This document shows, piece by piece, positions 38,221 to 45,862 of a DNA stretch of 64,000 nucleotides (position 1 is the stretch's first letter; every line of letters starts with the position of its first letter). Under the pieces are notes generated by a model. It worked only from the letters and a program-made list of their open reading frames with translations, ran no database searches and had not been told where the DNA came from. A program made the position numbers and the translations under genes. Origin of the DNA: Antrihabitans cavernicola (lineage in GTDB: Bacteria > Actinomycetota > Actinomycetes > Mycobacteriales > Mycobacteriaceae); contig NZ_VLNY01000002.1 of NCBI RefSeq assembly GCF_008297975.1, positions 310,001-374,000 of the forward strand. The letters run 5' to 3'.

Positions 38221-39420
38221 GTGTCGTCGAAGAGTTCACTTCCGCCGCTGGTGGAGCCGAGTGGCGAACTGAGCAAGGACGAAGTTGCCCGCTACAGCAG
38301 GCATTTGATCATTCCCGACCTGGGCATGGCGGGTCAGAAGCGTTTGAAGAACGCCAAGGTGCTGGTGATCGGCGCAGGCGGTCTCGGCTCGCCCGCGCTG
38401 CTTTATCTCGCCGCGGCAGGCGTCGGGACGCTGGGCATCGTCGACTTCGACGAGGTGGACGCGTCGAACCTGCAACGCCAGGTCATCCACGGCGAATCCG
38501 ATATCGGCAAGCCGAAGGCGGTCAGCGCCAAGGAGTCGATTCACGAGATCAACAGCAACATCGACGTCCGCCTGCACCAAGTGCGCCTCGAACCCGAGAA
38601 CGCGATCGAGATCTTCCGCGACTACGACCTGATTCTCGACGGCACAGACAACTTCGCGACTCGCTACCTGGTCAACGACGCGGCCGTGCTGGCAGGCAAG
38701 CCGTACGTCTGGGGCTCGATCTACCGCTTCGAGGGCCAGGTGTCGGTGTTCTGGGAGGACGCGCCCGACGACTCTGCTGGTGAAAAGCGGGGCCTCAACT
38801 ATCGCGACCTCTACCCGGAGGCGCCGCCGCCGGGAATGGTGCCGTCCTGCGCCGAGGGTGGCGTGTTGGGTGTGCTGTGCGCATCGATCGGATCGGTGAT
38901 GGTGACCGAAGCGATCAAGCTGATCACCGGCATCGGCGATCCGCTACTGGGCCGTCTGATGGTCTACGACGCACTCGACATGAGCTACCGGACCATCAAG
39001 TTGCGCCGCGATCCCGACCGTCAGCCGATCACCGAACTGATCGACTACGACGCGTTCTGCGGGGTGGTGTCCGACGAAGGTCAGGCTGCCGCTGCCGGCT
39101 CCACCATCACCGCCGTCGAACTGAAGCAGATGATCACTGCCGGTAAGGACTTCGCGCTGATCGACGTCCGCGAGCCGGTGGAGTGGGACATCGTTCACCT
39201 GCCCGGTGCCACGTTGATTCCGAAGGACCGAATTCTGTCGGGCGAGGCGCTTGCCGAGCTGCCGCAGAACAAGCCGATCGTGCTGCACTGCAAGACCGGT
39301 ATCCGTTCGGCCGAGGCGCTGGCTGCACTGAAGAAGGCCGGCTTCGCCGATGCCACCCATCTGCAGGGCGGTGTGATCGCGTGGGCGAAGCAGGTGGATC
39401 AGAGCCTGCCGGTCTACTGA
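38221..39420 (+). CDS. moeZ: Adenylyltransferase/sulfurtransferase MoeZ
   Basis: 399-residue E1-like enzyme: ThiF/MoeB adenylyltransferase domain (GAGGLGSPALLYLAAAGVG, DGTDNFATRY) followed by a C-terminal rhodanese domain with catalytic Cys in VLHCKTGIRS. It activates ubiquitin-like sulfur carriers and loads them with sulfur for molybdopterin and other cofactors (in mycobacteria also CysO-dependent cysteine and thiocarboxylates). The zinc-binding CxxC of some MoeB proteins is not seen. GAGGAG precedes the GTG start. Orthologue of Rv3206c. Confidence 0.94.
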   Translation: MSSKSSLPPLVEPSGELSKDEVARYSRHLIIPDLGMAGQKRLKNAKVLVIGAGGLGSPALLYLAAAGVGTLGIVDFDEVDASNLQRQVIHGESDIGKPKAVSAKESIHEINSNIDVRLHQVRLEPENAIEIFRDYDLILDGTDNFATRYLVNDAAVLAGKPYVWGSIYRFEGQVSVFWEDAPDDSAGEKRGLNYRDLYPEAPPPGMVPSCAEGGVLGVLCASIGSVMVTEAIKLITGIGDPLLGRLMVYDALDMSYRTIKLRRDPDRQPITELIDYDAFCGVVSDEGQAAAAGSTITAVELKQMITAGKDFALIDVREPVEWDIVHLPGATLIPKDRILSGEALAELPQNKPIVLHCKTGIRSAEALAALKKAGFADATHLQGGVIAWAKQVDQSLPVY

Positions 39421-39475
39421 GTTTCTGTCCTCACCAGGCGCGTCAGGCGCAGGGTGCGGGCGGTGCGGCGGTAGC

Positions 39476-40339
39476 GTGACGGCTGTGAGCTCAGCCGAAC
39501 CCCCCGAACATGTGCGCTCCACCTTCGGTTTACGAGGCGTGGAGCCCGTTCCGCTGGGCTCGGAATGGGACGGTGGTTGGCGGTGCGGCGACGTGGTGCT
39601 CTCGCCTGTTGCCGATCATGCGCGGGCGGCCTGGTCGGCGAAGGTGCGCGAGACGTTGTCGGTCGACGGTGTGCGCTTGGCGCGTCCGGTCCGTGGCACC
39701 GACGGGCGCTACGTGGCATCGGGGTGGCGCGCGGACACCTTCATCGAAGGGACGCCGGAGCCTCGTCACGACGAGGTGGTGTCGGTATCGCTGCGTCTGC
39801 ATACCGCGACCGCGCAGCTGGAGCGCCCGCGCTTTCTTGCACAGCCACCGGTTGCGCCGTGGGTCGATGTCGACGTCTTCGTCGCTGCCGATCGCTCCGC
39901 CTGGGAAGCCGTTCCGCTACGCAGCGTTCGTGGGTCGGCGCAGCTGGAGTCCACCTCACCCGACGGCCAGCGCAGCGTCGAGCTGATCGGCCAGCTGGCC
40001 ACTCTGCGTAAACCCGTCGAGACGCCTGCGCAGCTGGTGCACGGCGACCTCTTCGGCACCGTGCTCTTCACCGGCACCGCGGCACCCGGCCTCACCGACA
40101 TCACACCGTATTGGCGACCGGCACCGTGGGCTGCGGGCGTGGCCGTCGTCGACGCGCTGTCCTGGGGTGGTGCCGACGACGGGCTGATCGAACGCTGGGA
40201 AGACCTGCCCGAATGGCCGCAGATGCTACTGCGCGCCTTGATGTTTCGCCTTGCGGTGCATGCTTTGCATCCGCGATCGACGGCAGAGGCGTTTCCGGGT
40301 TTGGCGCGGACTGCCGATCTGGTGCGGTTGATTCTCTAA
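39476..40339 (+). CDS. TIGR02569 family protein (Rv3205c-like)
   Basis: 287-residue actinobacterial protein conserved after moeZ. The pattern GWRCGDVVLSPVADHARAAW, VHGDLFGTVLF and ITPYWRPAPWAAGVAVVDAL resembles an aminoglycoside-phosphotransferase-like fold with HGDLxxxNxLF degraded. Substrate unknown. Starts 55 bp after moeZ at a GTG. It converges with the F420 oxidoreductase gene with a three-base gap. Confidence 0.85.
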   Translation: MTAVSSAEPPEHVRSTFGLRGVEPVPLGSEWDGGWRCGDVVLSPVADHARAAWSAKVRETLSVDGVRLARPVRGTDGRYVASGWRADTFIEGTPEPRHDEVVSVSLRLHTATAQLERPRFLAQPPVAPWVDVDVFVAADRSAWEAVPLRSVRGSAQLESTSPDGQRSVELIGQLATLRKPVETPAQLVHGDLFGTVLFTGTAAPGLTDITPYWRPAPWAAGVAVVDALSWGGADDGLIERWEDLPEWPQMLLRALMFRLAVHALHPRSTAEAFPGLARTADLVRLIL

Positions 40340-40342
40340 GCT

Positions 40343-41197
40343 TCAGCTTCTCGAGTACGCCAGTTTGGCGGCAAGGCGTTCCAGATAGGCGATCACTTCT
40401 TCTTCGCTGCGATCGGGCATGCCGTAGACCACGTCGGTCACTCCGATGCTGTCCCAATGCTTCAGTCGCTCCACGTCCGGTTTGCCGTCGAGCACCACGA
40501 TTCGTGGTGTGCCGTCACGGTTTCCGTCGCGCCATAATTTCTGCAGCAGCGCTACGCGGTCGTCGATTTTCTGCTCGCCCGGCGTGGTGATCCAGCCGTC
40601 GGCCGACCTGACGATCCATGCGAACGTCTTCTCTGTTCCGGCTGCGCCGATGAGGACAGGTGGAACCTGCGCAGGTTTCGGCCAAGCCCAGCTGGGGCCG
40701 AATTTCACGAACTCGCCGTCGTAGCTGGCTTCGTCCTGGGTCCAGAGCGCACGCATAGCCTCGAGGTATTCACGTAACACCGTTCGACGTTTCCCTGACG
40801 GCACGCCGTGATCGGTGAGTTCGTCTGTGTTCCAACCGAACCCGGCACCAACTGTCACGCGCCCACCGGAGAGATGATCGAGCGACGCGATGGTCTTGGC
40901 GAGCGTGATCGGATCGTGTTCGACGGGCAATGCGACCGCGGTCGATAGTTCGATGGTCGTGGTGACCGACGCGATGGTCGCCAGCGCAACCCAGGGATCG
41001 AGCGTGCGCATGTAGCGATCGTCAGGCAGCGACGCGTCGCCGGTCTGCGGATGCGCGGCGTCACGCTTGACCGGGATATGGGTGTGCTCCGGGACGTAGA
41101 ACGTGTCGAATCCGTTTGCCTCTGCCGCGCGCGCCGCGCTGGCGGGCGTGATGCCGCGATCGCTGGTGAACAACACGATTCCGAATTTCAACGTCAC
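40343..41197 (-). CDS. LLM-class F420-dependent oxidoreductase (TIGR03619-type)
   Basis: 284-residue luciferase-like barrel that probably uses coenzyme F420. Family markers: FDTFYVPEHTHIPV, LDPWVALATIASVTTTIELSTAV, TIASLDHLSGGRVTVGAGFGWN. Start is GTG 41197 by alignment (MTLKFGIVLFTSD). Substrate unknown; many members act on lipids or xenobiotics. It lies just before the DUF559 block and shares no operon with it. Confidence 0.9.
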   Translation of the reverse strand: MTLKFGIVLFTSDRGITPASAARAAEANGFDTFYVPEHTHIPVKRDAAHPQTGDASLPDDRYMRTLDPWVALATIASVTTTIELSTAVALPVEHDPITLAKTIASLDHLSGGRVTVGAGFGWNTDELTDHGVPSGKRRTVLREYLEAMRALWTQDEASYDGEFVKFGPSWAWPKPAQVPPVLIGAAGTEKTFAWIVRSADGWITTPGEQKIDDRVALLQKLWRDGNRDGTPRIVVLDGKPDVERLKHWDSIGVTDVVYGMPDRSEEEVIAYLERLAAKLAYSRS

Positions 41198-41248
41198 GGT
41201 GAAAGTAGAACACGTTCTTGTTTGGTGTGGCAATGGCCCCGGTGTCGG

Positions 41249-41305
41249 CGAGTTGATGGTTACGTAGCCATTGGCCGAGTGGCCGCCTACGTAAGCATCA
41301 ACTCG
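41249..41305. repeat. 57-bp imperfect palindromic repeat, copy B
   Basis: Starts CGAGTTGATGGTTACGTAG and ends CTACGTAAGCATCAACTCG; the two ends are reverse complements with one mismatch over 17-19 bases. It sits 36 bp upstream of the DUF559 gene and matches copy C on the other side and copy A at 22436. No gene covers it. Confidence 0.75.
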
Positions 41306-41340
41306 AGGGGTGTGTCGTACCCCATGGGCAGTATTAACGC

Positions 41341-42219
41341 ATGGGGGAGTTCGATCGGCCGTTCTTGGCGTCGGCCGCGCTCAGCGCGGGGAAGCTGACG
41401 CTCCACACGTTACGTAAGGAATGTGCGCGGATCTATCGGGACGTATACGTACGCAAAGAGATTCGTATCGATGCGCGGATGCGCGCCGAGGCTGCGCTGT
41501 TGTTCGGAGGCGACGGCGCGGTGCTTGCCGGAATGTCTGCAGCCGCGGCGCTCGGTACGAAATGGATCTCGGACGAATGCCCGGCGGAAGTCGTGCGTCA
41601 GGGATATCAAGGCAGTCCTGCACGACTGATCATCAGGTCGGATCAAATCGCGCCCGACGAGCAGGTGCGGACAGCGATCGGCCCGGCAACCAGCCCTGTG
41701 CGGACGATGTTCGATCTAGGTCGGCGGCTGCCGTTCGGCCAGGCGGTGGAGGTGCTCGATGCACTGTGCCGAGCGACGTCGTCGAAACCCGTCGACGTTG
41801 CCGAGTTGATCGACCGGCACCGCGGCTGTCGTGGCCTGCTGCAGTTGCGGCGAGTTCTCGACGTGGTCGACGGCGGTGCTGAGTCCCCGCCGGAAACGCG
41901 CACCAGACTGCTCCTGATCGCGAACGATCTGCCGCGTCCGAGTACCCAACTCGAGATCCGCGACGAGTCCGGTTATCTGATTGCGCGGGCCGACATGGGT
42001 TGGTGGGAGTGGCAAGTCGTCGTCGAGTACGACGGTGAGCAGCATTGGACGGATCGCCGGCAGCGAGCGTGGGATATCGACCGGACGGCGATGCTGGAAG
42101 CGATGGGTTGGCGCGTCGTTCGAGTGAGCTCCGACATCCTGCGGAAGCGCCCGCACGTCGTCGTCGAGCGGGTTCGGGCCAAGTTGCTCGCAGCTGGAGC
42201 GCCGATCGCGTCGAGATGA
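41341..42219 (+). CDS. DUF559 (Vsr-like nuclease fold) protein with AbiEi-like N terminus
   Basis: 292-residue protein. The N-terminal half resembles an AbiEi-type winged-helix (RKECARIYRDVYVRKE) and the C-terminal part (about 195-285) is DUF559, a very-short-patch-repair endonuclease relative with VEYDGEQHW and RVVRVSSDIL. Such AbiEi-DUF559 proteins are abundant and variable in Rhodococcus; their role is unknown, perhaps defence or gene mobility. The gene is bracketed by 57-bp repeats B and C, with copy C overlapping its stop codon. Confidence 0.85.
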   Translation: MGEFDRPFLASAALSAGKLTLHTLRKECARIYRDVYVRKEIRIDARMRAEAALLFGGDGAVLAGMSAAAALGTKWISDECPAEVVRQGYQGSPARLIIRSDQIAPDEQVRTAIGPATSPVRTMFDLGRRLPFGQAVEVLDALCRATSSKPVDVAELIDRHRGCRGLLQLRRVLDVVDGGAESPPETRTRLLLIANDLPRPSTQLEIRDESGYLIARADMGWWEWQVVVEYDGEQHWTDRRQRAWDIDRTAMLEAMGWRVVRVSSDILRKRPHVVVERVRAKLLAAGAPIASR

Positions 42220-42268
42220 TGGTTACGAAGCCATCGACCGAGTAGCCGTCTACGTAGCCATCATCTCG
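42212..42268. repeat. 57-bp imperfect palindromic repeat, copy C
   Basis: Starts CGAGATGATGGTTACGAAG and ends CTACGTAGCCATCATCTCG. Compared with copy B, GAGTTGATGG...CATCAACTC is replaced by GAGATGATGG...CATCATCTC, so the change is matched on both arms. It overlaps the end of the DUF559 gene and may work as its terminator. Confidence 0.75.
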
Positions 42269-42277
42269 ACGTAGCCA

Positions 42278-42943
42278 CTACTCCGGAATCTCTGCGAGCA
42301 GGTCGCTGAAGAAGCAGCGGGCGGAGCGGGCTGCCCGCTCGCTGTCGCCGTCGATCACGGCGTGCACCAGGTCGGCATGCTCTTGGTGAAAAGTGTCGCC
42401 GGACTTGGCAGTTCGTGCCCGGATGCCGTGCTCGATGACGGGCAGCAACGAATCGTAGAACTCGAGGTAGACCGTGTTGTGGCTCGCGACGACGATCGCG
42501 CGGTGCAGCTCCACGTCGGCATCGATGGCGCGGGTGTCGTCGTCGTTCCACGCAAGGCGCCGAATTTCCAAGAGCCGCAGCATGTCTGCGATATCGGAGT
42601 CGTCGCGCCGCTTCGCTGCGAGTGCTGCCGCTGTCGTGTCGAGCGCCTGTCGCAGCTCGAGGATGTCGCGCTCGTGGGCGTCCGCGAAATACTTGCCGAG
42701 GGTTCCGCCGAGGTCGGATGCCGCGATGACGAACGTGCCGGAGCCCTGTCGCCGCTCCAACATGCCCGCATGGACCAGCGCCTGAACGCCTTCGCGAACG
42801 GTGTTGCGGCCGGTGCCGGTGAGTTCGGTGAGCTCGGGCTCGGTCGGGATTCGGGTGCCCACCGGCCAGCGACCGTCGAGGATCTCCTGACGAAGGAGTT
42901 CGGTGACCTGCGCGATCAAGCTCGAACGGCGAGCGGGCTGCAT
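42278..42943 (-). CDS. GntR/FadR-family transcription regulator
   Basis: 221-residue regulator: winged-helix HTH (LRQEILDGRWPVGTRIPTEPELTELTGTGRNTVREGVQAL) and a C-terminal FCD domain with metal-binding His/Asp residues (LHRAIVVASHNTVYLEFYDSL, HADLVHAVIDGD). It faces the MFS gene across an 87-bp region that contains a near-consensus promoter, the usual layout for control of a neighbouring transporter. Effector unknown. Confidence 0.88.
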   Translation of the reverse strand: MQPARRSSLIAQVTELLRQEILDGRWPVGTRIPTEPELTELTGTGRNTVREGVQALVHAGMLERRQGSGTFVIAASDLGGTLGKYFADAHERDILELRQALDTTAAALAAKRRDDSDIADMLRLLEIRRLAWNDDDTRAIDADVELHRAIVVASHNTVYLEFYDSLLPVIEHGIRARTAKSGDTFHQEHADLVHAVIDGDSERAARSARCFFSDLLAEIPE

Positions 42944-42995
42944 GTGTGATTGCTCCTGACGAAAGTGACGTTGCTCGCCATCAGGTTAGCGCGTC

Positions 42996-43024
42996 TTGCC
43001 CTAGTCATCCGGTCATCCTATGAT
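42996..43024 (+). promoter_or_regulatory. Promoter of the MFS gene, leaderless
   Basis: TTGCCC (42996-43001), 17-bp spacer, TATGAT (43019-43024). Transcription starting about seven bases on falls at the GTG start itself (43028 or 43031), so the mRNA is probably leaderless. The spacer contains a direct repeat GTCATCCG/GTCATCC that could be an operator for the divergent FadR-type regulator. Confidence 0.65.
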
Positions 43025-43030
43025 TTTGTG

Positions 43031-44281
43031 GTGTCTGCAACCATCGAAACCCAGCGTCCGGAAACGAACGACCTCCGTCGGTCCTTGATCGCCGGACGCA
43101 TCTTGGTATTCGTTGCAATCGCATTCTCCGCATTGACCCTGCGCGTTGCCGTCACCGCATTCACACCGCTCGCCGCGCGCATCAGCGACGAGGTCGGGTT
43201 CTCGTCCACCGTCGTCGGCGTTTTCGGTATGCTCCCGACGGCAATGTTCGCCCTGTTCGGCCTGTTCACCCCCGCACTCGGCAAGCGTTTCGGCCTCGAA
43301 CGCACCGCGCTGCTGGCCATGCTGCTGGCGGGAATCGGCATGCTGACCCGTGCGCTGGTGTCCGACGTGTGGTCGTTGCTGTTCCTGTCGGCCGTCGCGC
43401 TGGCCGGTATGGGCATCGGCAACGTGGTGATTCCTCCGCTGGTCAAGCGCTACTTCTCCGACCGCCTCGCCGTGATGAGCAGCATCTACATCACGATGGT
43501 GCAGTTGGGCACCGTCGTTCCCGCACTGATCGCGGTGCCGGTTGCGGACAGCCACGGCTGGCGGACGTCGCTCGGTATCTGGGCTGTCGTCGGCTTCGTT
43601 GCCGCAGTGCCCTGGATCGCGATCATCGCCGATCGGCGCGGTCGCGATCGCACCGACCGCACCGGTGTGGCGCCCCATAACGCCCAGCGGAAGGGCAAGA
43701 CCTGGAAGACCTCGCTCGGCTGGGGGATGGCAGGCATGTTCGGCATGACCTCGTTGATCACCTACTCGATGTTCACCTGGGTCCCCAAGCTGCTCACCGA
43801 TGCAGGAGCCAGCTCGGCATTCGCAGGCAGCATGGTCGGGGTGTTCGCTCTGGTCGGCCTGATCTCGGCGTTCGCCGCACCCACACTGTGTGCGCGCATC
43901 GCCAACCCGTTCCCGATAGTGGTTGGTTGCGCCCTCTGCTACGTCGTCGGATTCCTAGGACTGCTGATCGCGCCGATGTCCGCACCGGTGCTCTGGATCG
44001 TGATCGTCGGACTCGGCCCGAGCACGTTCCCGATGTCGCTCACGCTGATCAACCTACGGACCCGTTCCCAGGTGGGATCGTCGGCGTTGTCCGGGTTCAC
44101 CCAGGGGATCGGGTACACCGTTGCGTGCGTCGGTCCGCTGCTGTTCGGTGTGCTCCACGACACATCGCACGGCTACGCGCTGCCGTTCGGCCTGCTGTTC
44201 GTCGCGGTCGGCGTTGTGCTCGTATCCAGTTGGCACGCCTGCAAACCCAGGTATCTGGAGGACATGTGGCCACGTTCGTGA
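43031..44281 (+). CDS. CynX/NimT-family MFS transporter
   Basis: 416-residue major facilitator with 12 predicted membrane helices. N-terminal signature LRVAVTAFTPLAARISDEVGFS and the CynX-type motif are present. CynX proteins are named for cyanate uptake and NimT for 2-nitroimidazole; the substrate here is uncertain and could be an organic anion or drug. Tandem GTG codons (43028, 43031) follow the -10 box closely, consistent with a leaderless mRNA. Probably controlled by the divergent FadR-type gene. Confidence 0.85.
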   Translation: MSATIETQRPETNDLRRSLIAGRILVFVAIAFSALTLRVAVTAFTPLAARISDEVGFSSTVVGVFGMLPTAMFALFGLFTPALGKRFGLERTALLAMLLAGIGMLTRALVSDVWSLLFLSAVALAGMGIGNVVIPPLVKRYFSDRLAVMSSIYITMVQLGTVVPALIAVPVADSHGWRTSLGIWAVVGFVAAVPWIAIIADRRGRDRTDRTGVAPHNAQRKGKTWKTSLGWGMAGMFGMTSLITYSMFTWVPKLLTDAGASSAFAGSMVGVFALVGLISAFAAPTLCARIANPFPIVVGCALCYVVGFLGLLIAPMSAPVLWIVIVGLGPSTFPMSLTLINLRTRSQVGSSALSGFTQGIGYTVACVGPLLFGVLHDTSHGYALPFGLLFVAVGVVLVSSWHACKPRYLEDMWPRS

Positions 44282-44298
44282 TCACCGACAACATGCCC

Positions 44299-44314
44299 GT
44301 AACATCCGCGTAAC
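44299..44314 (+). promoter_or_regulatory. GlnR-like box upstream of narK
   Basis: GTAAC-N6-GTAAC (44299-44303, 44310-44314) fits the actinobacterial GlnR half-site pair gTnAC-N6-GaAAC. In Streptomyces and mycobacteria GlnR activates nitrate and nitrite assimilation genes, so the position is meaningful. The rest of 44282-44431 has no gene. Confidence 0.5.
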
Positions 44315-44431
44315 CCTCACTGGCGAAGTACCGCGCGGGTGAGAACCAATTGACGCGCAGGACATTTCACGCAGCATCGCGGCAATACCGTCTTTCTACC
44401 GTTGGGCCACCTAATAATTCAGGAGGCCCAC

Positions 44432-45862
44432 GTGACCACTGTGTCGCTCAAGCAGTCCCGCAAGCGGTGGATCGAGAACTGGGACGCCGAAGATGTCGAC
44501 GCCTGGGAAGCAGGCGGTAAGACCGTCGCCAAGCGCAATCTGATCTGGTCGATAGTTGCCGAACATGTCGGTTTCTCGGTGTGGTCCATCTGGTCGGTGA
44601 TGGTGCTGTTCATGCCCCAAGCGACCTTCCACATCGATGCAGGCGGCAAGTTCTTCCTCGTCGCGATGCCGACGCTGGTCGGTGCGATTCTGCGGATTCC
44701 GTACACCGTTGCCACCGCACGTTTCGGCGGCCGCAACTGGACGGTGTTCAGCGCTCTGGCATTGGCGATCCCGACGCTGTTCACGCTGTATTTCGTGATG
44801 CACCCGGGCACGTCGTACACCACGTTCATGATCGTCGCCGCATTCGCAGGCTTCGGCGGCGGCAACTTCGCGTCGTCGATGACCAACATCAACGCCTTCT
44901 ACCCGCAGCGGCTCAAGGGCTGGGCGCTCGGCCTGAACGCGGGTGGCGGCAACATCGGTGTTCCGGCGATTCAGCTGATCGGGTTGTTGGTGATCGCGAC
45001 CGTCGGCAACACTGCGCCCTACCTGGTGTGTGCCGTCTACCTGGCTCTCATCGCTGTCGCTGCTGTCGGTGCATCGCTCTTCATGGACAACCTCGGCAAC
45101 CAGAAGGCCAACCTCGCGTATATGGGCAAGGTGCTGCGGCACCGTGAAGCCTGGGTGATGAGCTTCCTTTACATCGGCACGTTCGGATCGTTCATCGGCT
45201 TCAGCTTCGCTTTCGGCCAGACACTGCAGATCAACTTTCTCGGTTCCGGTGACACCGCCGCGCAAGCGGCTCTGCATGCGGCGCAGATCGCGTTCATCGG
45301 TCCGCTGCTCGGTTCCATCGCACGCCCGCTCGGCGGCAAGCTGTCCGACCGGATCGGTGGCGGCAAGGTCACCCTGTACACCTTCGTCGCGATGATGGCG
45401 GCGGCCGGAGTTTTGGTGACCGCGGGTGTGATGGACGACAACACGAAGGGCGCCGCAACGGGCGCGACGATGACCGCCTACGTCCTCGCCTTCATCGCAC
45501 TGTTCATCCTCTCCGGCATCGGCAACGGCTCGACCTACAAGATGATTCCGTCGATCTTCGAGGCCAAATCGAAGAGCCTCGACGGTTTCGACCGGGAGCA
45601 GAAGGCCACCTGGTCGCGCAACATGTCCGGTGCGCTCATCGGATTCGCCGGTGCCGTAGGCGCTCTCGGCGGTGTGGCGATCAACCTGGTGCTGCGCGCG
45701 TCGTACAACGGCCAGGCCAAGTCGGCGACCAACGCCTTCTGGGTGTTCCTCGCCTTCTACGTGGTGTGCGCCGCCGTCACCTGGTTCGTGTTCCTGCGTC
45801 GGCCGTCTGTCGCCACAGCGTCGCCCGCCGTCGAGGGCGAGAAGGCTGCGGTGTCGGCATGA
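44432..45862 (+). CDS. narK: Nitrate/nitrite transporter NarK
   Basis: 476-residue MFS transporter of the nitrate-nitrite porter group. The nitrate signature GWALGLNAGGGNIGVPAIQ and its second copy in the C-terminal half (NMSGALIGFAGAVGALGG) are present, with conserved Arg residues in TM2 and TM8 regions. The GTG follows AGGAGG by six bases. Its stop overlaps the nirB start (ATGA). With the downstream reductase genes it imports nitrate or exports/imports nitrite for assimilation. Confidence 0.93.
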   Translation: MTTVSLKQSRKRWIENWDAEDVDAWEAGGKTVAKRNLIWSIVAEHVGFSVWSIWSVMVLFMPQATFHIDAGGKFFLVAMPTLVGAILRIPYTVATARFGGRNWTVFSALALAIPTLFTLYFVMHPGTSYTTFMIVAAFAGFGGGNFASSMTNINAFYPQRLKGWALGLNAGGGNIGVPAIQLIGLLVIATVGNTAPYLVCAVYLALIAVAAVGASLFMDNLGNQKANLAYMGKVLRHREAWVMSFLYIGTFGSFIGFSFAFGQTLQINFLGSGDTAAQAALHAAQIAFIGPLLGSIARPLGGKLSDRIGGGKVTLYTFVAMMAAAGVLVTAGVMDDNTKGAATGATMTAYVLAFIALFILSGIGNGSTYKMIPSIFEAKSKSLDGFDREQKATWSRNMSGALIGFAGAVGALGGVAINLVLRASYNGQAKSATNAFWVFLAFYVVCAAVTWFVFLRRPSVATASPAVEGEKAAVSA

